Part shown: positions 8,144 through 16,112 of the stretch, in pieces
Position numbering within the stretch: the stretch's first letter is position 1
Layout: every line of letters starts with the position of its first letter
Source of the DNA: Spirochaetota bacterium
GTDB lineage: Bacteria; Spirochaetota; Brachyspiria; Brachyspirales; JACRPF01
Direction: 5' to 3'
Assembly: GCA_016214035.1 (NCBI GenBank)
Contig: JACRPF010000020.1
Location: 194,800-258,799, forward strand
Length of the DNA stretch: 64,000 nucleotides
Notes under the pieces: model-generated
The model's database searches: none
What the model saw: the letters and a program-made list of their open reading frames with translations, nothing else
What the model was told of the DNA's origin: nothing
Position numbers and translations under genes: made by a program

Positions 8144-8761
8144 ATGATAGCATTGATTGATTACGGCATGGGCAATCTCGGCTCAGTGACAAAAGCATTC
8201 GCGACGGTGGGCGCAGCGGTAACGCGTGTCACCACGGCGGATGAGATGACGGACGCGCGCGCGCTGGTTCTTCCCGGCGTGGGCGCATTTCCCGCCGCGA
8301 TGAAAAACCTTTCGCAGCGCGGATTTGTGAACGCGATACGCCGCGAGGTATCGCGCGGAAAACCTATTCTCGGCATCTGCCTGGGCTATCAGCTCCTTTT
8401 CGACAGAAGCTCCGAGATGGAGCCGTGCGAAGGCCTCGGACTCATCGGCGGCGATGTGGTGAAATTCACTATCGACCTTAAAATACCTCATATGGGATGG
8501 AACAGCGTCACCGTATCGAAAAAGGACCCCGTTGCCGAGGGTATTGTCGACAGCGACTATTTCTATTTTGTGCATTCCTTTTATCCGGAACTGAAAAACC
8601 CGTCGGACGCACTTTTTGAAACCGAATACGGCATCAAATTCGTGTCCGCCATTGCCCGCGCAAACGTGTATGGCGTTCAATTTCACCCTGAAAAATCGCA
8701 GGAAAAGGGGCTAGTGCTCCTGAAAAACTTCGTGGAAAAGGTCTGCAGCCGGACCCCGTGA
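8144..8761 (+). CDS. hisH: Imidazole glycerol phosphate synthase, glutaminase subunit
   Basis: 205 residues from the ATG at 8144. An upstream in-frame TTG at 8093 would add an unrelated tail and lies before the promoter. It is a class I glutamine amidotransferase that releases ammonia for HisF in histidine biosynthesis. The triad is visible: nucleophile Cys79 (GICLGYQ), His181 and Glu183 (FHPEKSQ), with the PGVGAF oxyanion loop near residues 44-49. hisF and the other his genes are not in the window, so this copy stands alone. It appears to be translated from a leaderless message. Confidence 0.93.
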   Translation: MIALIDYGMGNLGSVTKAFATVGAAVTRVTTADEMTDARALVLPGVGAFPAAMKNLSQRGFVNAIRREVSRGKPILGICLGYQLLFDRSSEMEPCEGLGLIGGDVVKFTIDLKIPHMGWNSVTVSKKDPVAEGIVDSDYFYFVHSFYPELKNPSDALFETEYGIKFVSAIARANVYGVQFHPEKSQEKGLVLLKNFVEKVCSRTP

Positions 8762-8875
8762 TGTGTTTTCCGGCTGTTCGGCAGTAAATTTTATCATATT
8801 TCTAACCGATAATGATTATACGGTCACATCCGCTCAGTGGCACGGCCTACGGTGTGCCCGGGCAAGGAAGAAATT

Positions 8876-9943
8876 ATGATACCGACAAAACACACGCAGC
8901 AGATGCCGAAAATCGAGCTGCATCGACATCTTGAAGGCGCCATGCGAACGGAAACACTGCGCCGTTTCGCCGCGAAGAAGAAGCTCACGGCATATCATTA
9001 TCAGAACCCGGCGCAGTTCAGAAAGCATGTCGAGATCGGCAAAAATGACAAAAAGGACCTGCTGTTCTTCCTGTCAAAATTCATCAATGTATGGTATTCG
9101 TCGCTTGAAGATGTCGCACAGGTGGCCTATGAATCAGTCGAGGATGCGGCAAAGGACAATGTACTCTACTATGAAATGCGGTTCAATCCTGAGCATTATG
9201 CATTCGTAAACAATTTCAAACGCGATGTAGTGGCGCGAACGGTTATCGAGAGCGCGCGGAAAGCCCAGAAGAAATACAAGAACATCGATGTGAAATTCCT
9301 CTTCACGCTCAATCGCGGCAAACAGACGATACGCGACATGGAATATATGTTCGACATAGCGAAGTCCTTCAATATCGACGGTCTCATCGGCATCGATCTT
9401 GCGGGTGATGAGACGAACTTTCCGGCAAAGCAGTTCAAGCAGTTCTTCAAGAAAGTAAAGGATGCGGGGCTTTTCGGCATCACGATACACGCGGGCGAAT
9501 GCGTCGGCCCCTTCTCGGTGTGGGATGCCATACACTATCTGCACGCCGACCGTATCGGCCATGGCGTTGCGGTGTCAAAAGACAAGAAACTGTTCGATTA
9601 TGTCGTGGAACATGACATCACCCTGGAACAGTGCTTAACGAGCAATCTGCAGACGGGCGCCGTTGCCGACATCGAAACGCATCCGTTCCCGAAATTCTAC
9701 CACGGCGGCGTGAACGCCACACTCAATACCGACGACCCGAGCATCGAGCGGATAACGCTCAGCGATGATTATGCTATCGCGGCAAAAACGTTCAAGTTCA
9801 GCATCGAGGATTTCAAGCAGATCAATCTCAACGCCATCAAAGCGTCATTCCTCGGGTTCACTGATAAGGAGAAACTCAAGGAGCGCTATCTGAGCGCCTT
9901 TGCGCAGTTTGAGAAAAGCATAGCGAAAAAGCGGCGCGCGTAA
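8876..9943 (+). CDS. add: Adenosine deaminase
   Basis: 355 residues from the ATG at 8876, which follows AAGGAAG; a GTG at 8837 is less likely. It is a metal-dependent amidohydrolase that turns adenosine into inosine for purine salvage. Seen in order: zinc ligands His16 and His18 (ELHRHLEGAM), the proton-donor block ITIHAGE, the RIGHG loop and the NTDDPS block that supplies the aspartates. Length fits bacterial Add. The related adenine deaminases share these motifs, so adenine cannot be excluded as substrate. It stands alone between hisH and a convergent gene. Confidence 0.88.
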   Translation: MIPTKHTQQMPKIELHRHLEGAMRTETLRRFAAKKKLTAYHYQNPAQFRKHVEIGKNDKKDLLFFLSKFINVWYSSLEDVAQVAYESVEDAAKDNVLYYEMRFNPEHYAFVNNFKRDVVARTVIESARKAQKKYKNIDVKFLFTLNRGKQTIRDMEYMFDIAKSFNIDGLIGIDLAGDETNFPAKQFKQFFKKVKDAGLFGITIHAGECVGPFSVWDAIHYLHADRIGHGVAVSKDKKLFDYVVEHDITLEQCLTSNLQTGAVADIETHPFPKFYHGGVNATLNTDDPSIERITLSDDYAIAAKTFKFSIEDFKQINLNAIKASFLGFTDKEKLKERYLSAFAQFEKSIAKKRRA

Positions 9944-9960
9944 CGGGCGACAGACCGGCG

Positions 9961-10782
9961 CTACTTCTCCTGCGAAAGTTCCGAAGACAGATTTCCGAGA
10001 CGCTCTTTCCACACGGCCGGTGTCTTCTTGTCATCGATATATTTTTTCAGCAACGATAACGCGCCTTTTGTATTACCGGAAAGATTCATCGTCACCGCAC
10101 GGTAATAGATCGCCTGCCAGGCGGTTTCGTTTCCGGCGCCGTTCTTTTCGGCGTCCTGAAAGAACGCAAGCGCCTTGCGGTAATCCTTATGCTCTCCGTA
10201 ATACGCACCGAACGACAGTTCATACTGCGCACGTTTTTCTTTTGAAAACCCTTTGCCGCTGAGCTTATGAAATAGCGGAATCGCTTCGAGGATACGCTGG
10301 CGCATCACCAGAAGATCGAGATACTCTGCGCCGTTCGTGGTGATGCCCTTCCTGTATTCAGCCTGGTACTGTATGAATTTCTTCTGCATGGCGAGCACAT
10401 CAGTCATCTTCTGGGCGAATTCCTTCGGCCCCGCAAATCCGTTGATGAGATACACAATGGCGCCGTCCGCATCGGCAAAAACGATATTCGGATATCCCTG
10501 TACGTTGTAGCGTGCGCGAAGCTCATCGGCCTGTTTGCTTTTTTCAGGATTTACTTTCAATGCGACAAAATCTTTTGCCAGCGCAAGAACGTTCGCGTTG
10601 ACATAGGTCTCGGCGTCAAGCTTCTTGCACCAGCCGCACCAGTCGGTGTAAAAGTCGATCATCACTATCTTCTGCTGCGCTTTCGCATCGGCAAATGCAA
10701 CGGCGATGTCGGTTTTCCATGCGATTTCAGCTGAGAAGAGCGCGGCTGAGAAAAGAAGGACGGCTGCAAGCAGGTGTTTCAT
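9961..10782 (-). CDS. Exported thioredoxin-fold protein with C-terminal TPR-like helices
   Basis: 273 residues with a signal peptide of about 18 residues (KHLLAAVLLFSAALFSA). The thioredoxin domain spans residues ~20-130 and carries the redox pair Cys49 and Cys52 (DWCGWCKK), plus the cis-Pro region QGYPNIVF. Residues ~140-270 are helical with spacing like tetratricopeptide repeats (AYYGEHKDYRKALAFFQDAEK). It probably reduces or isomerises disulfides, or acts as a chaperone, outside the cytoplasm. It is monocistronic with a clear promoter upstream. The partner proteins are unknown. Confidence 0.8.
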   Translation of the reverse strand: MKHLLAAVLLFSAALFSAEIAWKTDIAVAFADAKAQQKIVMIDFYTDWCGWCKKLDAETYVNANVLALAKDFVALKVNPEKSKQADELRARYNVQGYPNIVFADADGAIVYLINGFAGPKEFAQKMTDVLAMQKKFIQYQAEYRKGITTNGAEYLDLLVMRQRILEAIPLFHKLSGKGFSKEKRAQYELSFGAYYGEHKDYRKALAFFQDAEKNGAGNETAWQAIYYRAVTMNLSGNTKGALSLLKKYIDDKKTPAVWKERLGNLSSELSQEK

Positions 10783-10830
10783 TCGTATGCTCCATAGTGA
10801 TATTTCAGTTCTGATTATTTGGATAAACGC

Positions 10831-10858
10831 AGTATATAGAAGAAGACGCCAAAGTCAA
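10831..10858 (-). promoter_or_regulatory. Promoter of the thioredoxin-fold gene
   Basis: Reading on the minus strand: TTGACT (10858-10853), a 16-nt spacer and TATACT (10836-10831), about 49 nt before the start codon. Confidence 0.6.
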
Positions 10859-10867
10859 TCGCCGTAC

Positions 10868-11803
10868 TCATTGCCGTGCCGTTATGACGTCATTCACGAG
10901 CGTGTATTCAACGATGCGGCCGACGCGCGCAAGCATCGCCGCGGATATTTTATCGCACGTATCACTCTGCCGATGATGATACGCATAATCAATATCGATG
11001 ATATCAATGAACGGAATCCCTTTCAGGATGAACGGAATGTGATCGTCGATAATGCCGCCGCGTTCACGGGGTATGAAATTCTCCCCGCCAAGAGATGCTG
11101 CCACGCGCCAGACGGCGGCGTAGAGTTTCGGAAACCGCTCGAACGCATAACTTTCATAGTAGAACCGCGCATCCGCACTTCCCGGCATATCGATAAGTAA
11201 GCCGAATGCGGTGTTCGATACCGTGAGTATGCCGCTTGCGGCGAACGCGCGCGAGCCCTGTATCCAGTCCGTCTGTGACGGTGAACGCGCATAGGAACCG
11301 TCATCTTCAAGATCAAAGAACACGAGCATGACGCTCTGCGGAAGCTGATGCCGCTTCAGAGCCGCGGCAAGCGCCAGCAGCATGCCGGCCGATGCCCCGC
11401 CGTCATTGGCGCCGATGATGGGCGTATCGCGTTTCTGCGGTGAAAGCTCCTTCTCCGCCACGCTGCGCGTATCATAATGTCCGGCGGCCACGGCATACAC
11501 CGGCGATGCGCCTTTTAAAACCGTATAGATATTGATGCCGCGCCGACCGGGTATGCTGTCCGCGGTGAAATGCTGCAGTACCGGCGCGCAGCCGAGTGCG
11601 GCAAGCTCGTTGGTAATGAAGGTAACGGCCGCGCGATGACCGGCGGAATTATAATTGCGCGGGCCCATGTCACACTGTTTTTTTGTATACGCCAGCGCCC
11701 GTGCGCCGTCGAAATAGAGCGGTGCAGCGGTGAGGCTTGCAGCAGCGAGCAGGAGTGCGAGACACTTCATCAGTGTTATACTATTGCTTCTCATATTTTG
11801 CAT
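10868..11803 (-). CDS. Exported M28-family metallopeptidase or glutaminyl-cyclase-like protein
   Basis: 311 residues from 11803; the ATG at 11770 would give 300 residues and a cleaner signal peptide (MKCLALLLAAASLTAA), so the start is uncertain. The zinc-binding blocks of the M28 fold are in order: AGHYDTR, GANDGGASAG, FFDLEDDG and, near the end, YHHRQSDT. The FFDLEDDGSYARSP and DWIQGSRAFA stretches resemble bacterial glutaminyl-peptide cyclotransferases more than aminopeptidases. Either activity would act outside the cytoplasm. It follows cheA by 26 nt on the same strand but has no obvious link to chemotaxis. Confidence 0.75.
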   Translation of the reverse strand: MQNMRSNSITLMKCLALLLAAASLTAAPLYFDGARALAYTKKQCDMGPRNYNSAGHRAAVTFITNELAALGCAPVLQHFTADSIPGRRGINIYTVLKGASPVYAVAAGHYDTRSVAEKELSPQKRDTPIIGANDGGASAGMLLALAAALKRHQLPQSVMLVFFDLEDDGSYARSPSQTDWIQGSRAFAASGILTVSNTAFGLLIDMPGSADARFYYESYAFERFPKLYAAVWRVAASLGGENFIPRERGGIIDDHIPFILKGIPFIDIIDIDYAYHHRQSDTCDKISAAMLARVGRIVEYTLVNDVITARQ

Positions 11804-11829
11804 AATGAGGTCGAGGGATATGCCCCGCG

Positions 11830-14064
11830 CTATGAAAGACTTTTCACCGAGCCGGCGGTGTTGGTTATCGTATGCGCCTTGTCGAGTGCGCGGGAGGCGA
11901 GCACTTTCTTGGCGCCGATATCGGCAAGCATCTGCACGTCGAGGATGAAGCTTATCGTTCCGTCACCGAGAATCGTGGCACCGGCGACACCGCGGGCGTT
12001 GGATATTCGGTCGCGCAGCGCCTTGATAACAATATCCTGTTCGCCGAGCAGATTGTCGACGACGAGCGCAACCTTTTTATCCGCGAAGGTGATGACGACG
12101 GCATACATGACGTCTACGTCTTTACTGCCTTTGCGGTTGAGGTTGAACAGATCCTTGAGCGAGAGCGCGGAGATGTATTCATCACGCAGGCATATGACAT
12201 CGATGCCTTCAAGCGTGGCGATGTCCGCCCTGGTGATGCGCATGGTCTCGACGATGCTGTTCACCGGAATCGCGTAGAACTCGCCGTTTGTCTCGACGAT
12301 GAGGGCCTCGATGATGGCAAGCGTGAGCGGAATGCGGAGTGTAAACGTGCTGCCGACGCCGCGCGCCGTTTCAACACTGATGCCGCCGTTGATATTCTCA
12401 ATGCTTTTCTTGACGACGTCCATGCCGACACCGCGGCCCGAAAGACTCGTAACCTTGTCCGCGGTGGACAACCCCGCTTCGAAGATAAGATCGATGGTTT
12501 CTTTTTCGGTGAGCCGCGCGTCTTCGGCCACAAAGCCCGCGTTCACGGCGCTTTTACGCACCCGTTCCAGGTCGATGCCCTTGCCGTCGTCGGTGACGGT
12601 AATGACGATGAAATTGCCCTCGTGCGATGCCGCGAGGCGTATGGTGCCGGCGCGCGATTTACCGCTGCGCTCGCGCTCGTCTGCCGTTTCTATGCCGTGA
12701 TCGATGGAATTGCGCACCAGGTGTATCAACGGATCGACGAGGAGTTCGATGACCGATTTGTCAAGCTCGGTCTGTTCGCCTACGATGACAAGTTCTATCT
12801 CTTTGCCCAGATCGCGCGAAAGATCGCGCACCAGGCGCGGGAACCGGTTGAATATCTGCGCGATGGGCACCATGCGTATCTTCATCACCGTTTCCTGAAG
12901 CTCATTGGTCACCCGCGTGAGCATCTGGTACGAGGTGCGGAAACGGTCGATGATCGTCTTCAATTTTGCGGTGGTGCCGCCCGTGTCCTTGAACATGCCG
13001 TTCATACGGAGGAGCAGCGCGTTCTTCATCTCTTTCAATGCGCGCTTGTCGATGACCGGCTCGAGCTTCTTCAGCAGCTCGGTGATAGTGTCCCGGAAAT
13101 AGACCTTCAGTTTAAGATGCTGCCCGTTGAGTTCCTCAAGGCTCGAGATGAAGCCGTCATCATACCGCTGATACGAGCTTTTGTTGATGACGAGTTCCCC
13201 CACCTGATTGAGCATCTCGTCGATGCGCTCGTTCTCAACGCGGAGAAAATTGCTCTGCCGTTTACTGTCTTTTCTGTCTTCCTTCCCTTCCTGAACGGTT
13301 GCGGGAACCTGATACGGCGTGACAGCAATATTCTTCGTTACTTCATCGATGCTGACATGTTCTTGTATCTCTTCCGGGGACATCGCGGAACAGAGCAGAT
13401 AGTTTACCACGGGATAAAATGCGTCGGTCTCAAGTTCCTTGAGCGGCGGATTGGACGCAACAAGCGTTCCGCTTTCCTTGAGTCCCACATATACCTGCAC
13501 GCCGCCGACGGTCTTCATCGGTGAATCGCTCAGGAATTCCACGCGGACATAATACGCGGTAAGTCCGCCGTTGGTCAATTCAGTCAGGTGTGTGTGTTCG
13601 GCCGCTGACAGGGTAAGGTCGACGTGCTGCGCCTTCTCCTGCGGGGCTTTCACCTCGCCGCTCATGCGCTGGTTTTTGAACGCTTCGAGCACCGCAACAT
13701 CCTTGTCGATGGCGCGGGTGATCTCCTTTTCTTCGAAGGAGACGGTCACCATCTCCTTCAGTATGTCGATGCCGTTGAGAAGCACATCGACGGTCTCTTT
13801 ATCAACGGTTATCTTGTTCTCACGGGCGAGATCGAGCAGGTCTTCGAACGCATGCGCATACGCCGCGATGGGTACGAGTTCAACCGCGCCGGCACTCCCT
13901 TTCAGGGTGTGCACCGCGCGGAATATCTCCTTTACCGCATCCTCATTGGCGATATCCTTTTCAAGGACGAGGATATGCTCCTCCATCCGTTCGATCATAT
14001 CGAATGCTTCTTCGAAAAAGTCCTTGCGAAGCGACTGAATGTACTCATCGTTTTTTTCTGACAT
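11830..14064 (-). CDS. cheA: Chemotaxis histidine kinase CheA
   Basis: 744 residues. The P1 domain carries the phosphorylated His52 in VHTLKGSAGAVEL. A linker/P2-like region (~130-260) is followed by P3 dimerisation helices (~280-400). The P4 ATPase has N, G1 and G2 boxes (LVRNSIDHGIE, VTDDGKGID, SGRGVGMDVV). The C-terminal P5 domain (~600-730) binds CheW. CheA takes signals from chemoreceptors and phosphorylates CheY and CheB. It is not beside cheY or cheW here; cheW, cheD and a receptor lie 48 kb away at the right edge, so the pathway is scattered. Confidence 0.95.
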   Translation of the reverse strand: MSEKNDEYIQSLRKDFFEEAFDMIERMEEHILVLEKDIANEDAVKEIFRAVHTLKGSAGAVELVPIAAYAHAFEDLLDLARENKITVDKETVDVLLNGIDILKEMVTVSFEEKEITRAIDKDVAVLEAFKNQRMSGEVKAPQEKAQHVDLTLSAAEHTHLTELTNGGLTAYYVRVEFLSDSPMKTVGGVQVYVGLKESGTLVASNPPLKELETDAFYPVVNYLLCSAMSPEEIQEHVSIDEVTKNIAVTPYQVPATVQEGKEDRKDSKRQSNFLRVENERIDEMLNQVGELVINKSSYQRYDDGFISSLEELNGQHLKLKVYFRDTITELLKKLEPVIDKRALKEMKNALLLRMNGMFKDTGGTTAKLKTIIDRFRTSYQMLTRVTNELQETVMKIRMVPIAQIFNRFPRLVRDLSRDLGKEIELVIVGEQTELDKSVIELLVDPLIHLVRNSIDHGIETADERERSGKSRAGTIRLAASHEGNFIVITVTDDGKGIDLERVRKSAVNAGFVAEDARLTEKETIDLIFEAGLSTADKVTSLSGRGVGMDVVKKSIENINGGISVETARGVGSTFTLRIPLTLAIIEALIVETNGEFYAIPVNSIVETMRITRADIATLEGIDVICLRDEYISALSLKDLFNLNRKGSKDVDVMYAVVITFADKKVALVVDNLLGEQDIVIKALRDRISNARGVAGATILGDGTISFILDVQMLADIGAKKVLASRALDKAHTITNTAGSVKSLS

Positions 14065-14147
14065 CGCACAGCTCCGGATCGGATGTTGCTTGCGTTTACC
14101 GGTATCATATTATCATGGCGGGGTAAAAAAAACAAACAGATGCGGAC

Positions 14148-14573
14148 TCAGTGCCGTTCCACCGTGAACCGTCGCGCGTCATCGGACACGATATCGATGG
14201 TAATCTCGATATACGATGAAACAAGCGGTTTGAGCCGTTCGCCCCATTCGATGAACGAAACGCCACGGTCGGCAAGCATGTCCATGAGGCCGATGGTATG
14301 CACCGCATCGACACCCTCGAGGCGGTAGAGATCGACATGACGCAGCGGCATCCGTTCCCCGCGGAGCGCAATATCGTATTCATTGACTATGGTGAACGTG
14401 GGGCTTGACACCATTGCGTCAGCGTCAAGTACGCGCGCTATCTCGCGCACGAATGTGGTTTTTCCGGCACCGAGCGGACCAATAAGCAGATGAATATCGC
14501 CGGGCTGTATGGTTTCCGCGAACCGCCGGGCGAACGCGCCGATATCGGAACGATGTACCGTTTCAGACGCCAT
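14148..14573 (-). CDS. tsaE: tRNA threonylcarbamoyladenosine biosynthesis ATPase TsaE
   Basis: 141 residues from the ATG at 14573, which overlaps the pyrD 3' end by 11 nt; an upstream in-frame codon at 14651 lies deeper in pyrD. TsaE is the small P-loop ATPase that works with TsaB and TsaD to make the t6A37 modification of tRNAs reading ANN codons. The P-loop GPLGAGKTT (residues 32-40), SSPTFTIVNEY switch and HVDLYRL Walker-B-like block match the family. Translation is probably coupled to pyrD. Confidence 0.92.
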   Translation of the reverse strand: MASETVHRSDIGAFARRFAETIQPGDIHLLIGPLGAGKTTFVREIARVLDADAMVSSPTFTIVNEYDIALRGERMPLRHVDLYRLEGVDAVHTIGLMDMLADRGVSFIEWGERLKPLVSSYIEITIDIVSDDARRFTVERH

Positions 14574-15480
14574 TGAACGAAAGCCTGCCGCGGAGTGCCG
14601 CAATGTCGTCAACGCCTTTGCGCTTGAGTATCGCGATGAGATCCTCGGCAAGACGATCGGTGAGGTCGGGGCGTATCATGCTTGAAGTGCCAACCGATAC
14701 CGCGGTAGCGCCGGCAAGTATGAACTTGATGACATCCGCCGCGTCGGCAACACCGCCGCCGCCGATTATCGGAATTTTGACCGCCTGTGAAGCGCGATGC
14801 ACCAGCCTGAGCGCTATCGGCCTTATTGCCGGTCCCGAAAGCCCGCCGACATTGTTGCCGAGTACGGGACGTTCCTTCATGATATCTATTTCCATGGCGG
14901 GCACCGTGTTCACGAGCGAGAGCATATCAGCCCCCGCTTTTTCAACACGCTCGGCCATTTCCTCGATACCGAACACCGCGGGCGGGAGTTTCACAATAAT
15001 CGGTTTGCTGCTCGCCTTTTTACAGGATGAGACCATAGCCGAAAGTACATCCGGGTCTTCACAGAACAGTTTTTTCTTGCCTTTGACATTCGGGCATGAA
15101 ACGTTGAGTTCGATGGCGCTGATGATTTTATGCCGGTTGAGCTTTCTGCAGATAAGCGCGTATTCCTCGACGGAATCACCGACGACATTGGCGATAAGCG
15201 TTGTCTTCAGCCTGCTCAGTTTCGGTACGATGTGTTTCTCAAAATAGTCGATCCCCTCATTTGCAAGACCGATGGCGTTCATGATGCCCGACGGTGTTTC
15301 CGCGATGCGCGGCGGGAGATTGCCGTCGCGTTTGCGAATCGACACCGCTTTGAGTGTAAGGGCGCCGAGGTTTTTTATATTGAAGAATGTGCTTATCTCG
15401 CCATAACCGGCTGTGCCTGATGCGAGCACAATGGGTGTGCGCAGTTTCAATGTACCGAGCTTTACTTCAAGCGGATTCAT
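14563..15480 (-). CDS. pyrD: Dihydroorotate dehydrogenase, class 1 catalytic subunit
   Basis: 305 residues from the ATG at 15480; a longer in-frame version from 15693 is a Cys/Arg-rich artefact. The FMN enzyme oxidises dihydroorotate to orotate in pyrimidine synthesis. The active-site base is the Cys in ELNVSCPNVKG, which marks class 1. FMN-phosphate loops are at IIGGGGVADA and VSVGTSSM. Class 1B enzymes pair with PyrK, which is not in the window. The -10 TATAAT ends 6 nt before the ATG and there is no ribosome site, so the message is probably leaderless. Confidence 0.92.
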   Translation of the reverse strand: MNPLEVKLGTLKLRTPIVLASGTAGYGEISTFFNIKNLGALTLKAVSIRKRDGNLPPRIAETPSGIMNAIGLANEGIDYFEKHIVPKLSRLKTTLIANVVGDSVEEYALICRKLNRHKIISAIELNVSCPNVKGKKKLFCEDPDVLSAMVSSCKKASSKPIIVKLPPAVFGIEEMAERVEKAGADMLSLVNTVPAMEIDIMKERPVLGNNVGGLSGPAIRPIALRLVHRASQAVKIPIIGGGGVADAADVIKFILAGATAVSVGTSSMIRPDLTDRLAEDLIAILKRKGVDDIAALRGRLSFNGV

Positions 15481-15486
15481 ACACTG

Positions 15487-15515
15487 ATTATACCATGCCT
15501 CCGGTGGAAATACAA
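15487..15515 (-). promoter_or_regulatory. Promoter of pyrD, placing the start codon at +1
   Basis: On the minus strand: TTGTAT (15515-15510), a 17-nt spacer and a perfect TATAAT (15492-15487), then six bases and the ATG at 15480. Confidence 0.65.
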
Positions 15516-15573
15516 ATAATCCAGTTCCCGTCAACAAGTTTCCATCGTCGGGCATATTCCGGACGCCGATTAC

Positions 15574-15602
15574 TTGACAACAGCACCGGCAAACGGTATA
15601 CT
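15574..15602 (+). promoter_or_regulatory. Promoter of the Cache-domain gene
   Basis: A consensus TTGACA (15574-15579), a 17-nt spacer and TATACT (15597-15602). An AGGAG site and the ATG at 15630 follow, so this message is leadered, in contrast to the divergent pyrD. Confidence 0.75.
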
Positions 15603-15629
15603 TCCTAATCATCGTCATAGGAGTTCCAT

Positions 15630-16094
15630 ATGGTACGTTTTGCCGCAATCCTGATCGCATTCTCATGCATGCTGACCGCCGCCGACACCGCATTCGGCAC
15701 CAGGGAAGAAGCCGTGGCTATGGTGAAAAAAGGCGTGGCGTATATCGAAAAAGTAGGCAGTGCGGAAGCATTCGCCGAGATGACAAAGACGAACGGCATG
15801 TTCATCGACCGCGACCTGTATCTGTTTGCACTCGATTTCAACGGCGTATCACTCGCCAACGGACAGAACGCGAAACTCGTGGGCAATAATCTGAGCGATA
15901 TGAAAGACATCAACGGTTTTCCCTTCGTAAAGGAGATGATAGCGCTGATGAAAAAGACGAATGCGGGCTGGGTTGTCTACCAGTGGAATAACAAAAAGAC
16001 CGGCAAAATAGACCCGAAAGCATCATACGTGGTCCGTGTCGGCACGAACGCCCTCATCGGCTGCGGAGTACTTGACGTAGCCAAGAAAAAATAG
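15630..16094 (+). CDS. Secreted single-Cache-domain protein
   Basis: 154 residues with a signal peptide of about 17 residues (VRFAAILIAFSCMLTAA). The rest matches a lone sCache_2-type fold: a long helix (EEAVAMVKKGVAYIEKVG), the FIDRDLYLFALDFNGVSLANGQN strand pair, the DMKDINGFPFVKEM helix and the GWVVYQWNNKKTGK and SYVVRVG strands. In receptors this fold binds small ligands outside the cell. Here it has no membrane anchor or signalling domain, so it may be a soluble ligand-binding partner for a receptor. It has its own strong promoter and is divergent from pyrD. Confidence 0.8.
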   Translation: MVRFAAILIAFSCMLTAADTAFGTREEAVAMVKKGVAYIEKVGSAEAFAEMTKTNGMFIDRDLYLFALDFNGVSLANGQNAKLVGNNLSDMKDINGFPFVKEMIALMKKTNAGWVVYQWNNKKTGKIDPKASYVVRVGTNALIGCGVLDVAKKK

Positions 16095-16112
16095 TCTGTC
16101 AGTATACTACTC

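Noticed and set aside
8746-8776. CAGCCGGA/TCCGGCTG inverted repeat at the hisH stop as a terminator
   Set aside because: The 15-nt loop and lack of a T tract make it a weak candidate, and it overlaps the coding end.
11872-13524. 550-codon open frame antisense to cheA
   Set aside because: Very His/Arg/Asp-biased composition without motifs, exactly opposite the third-position pattern of cheA; a shadow of the real gene.
15481-15693. Extension of pyrD to 15693
   Set aside because: The extra 71 residues are Cys/Arg-rich, unlike the family, and the perfect -10 box lies inside them.
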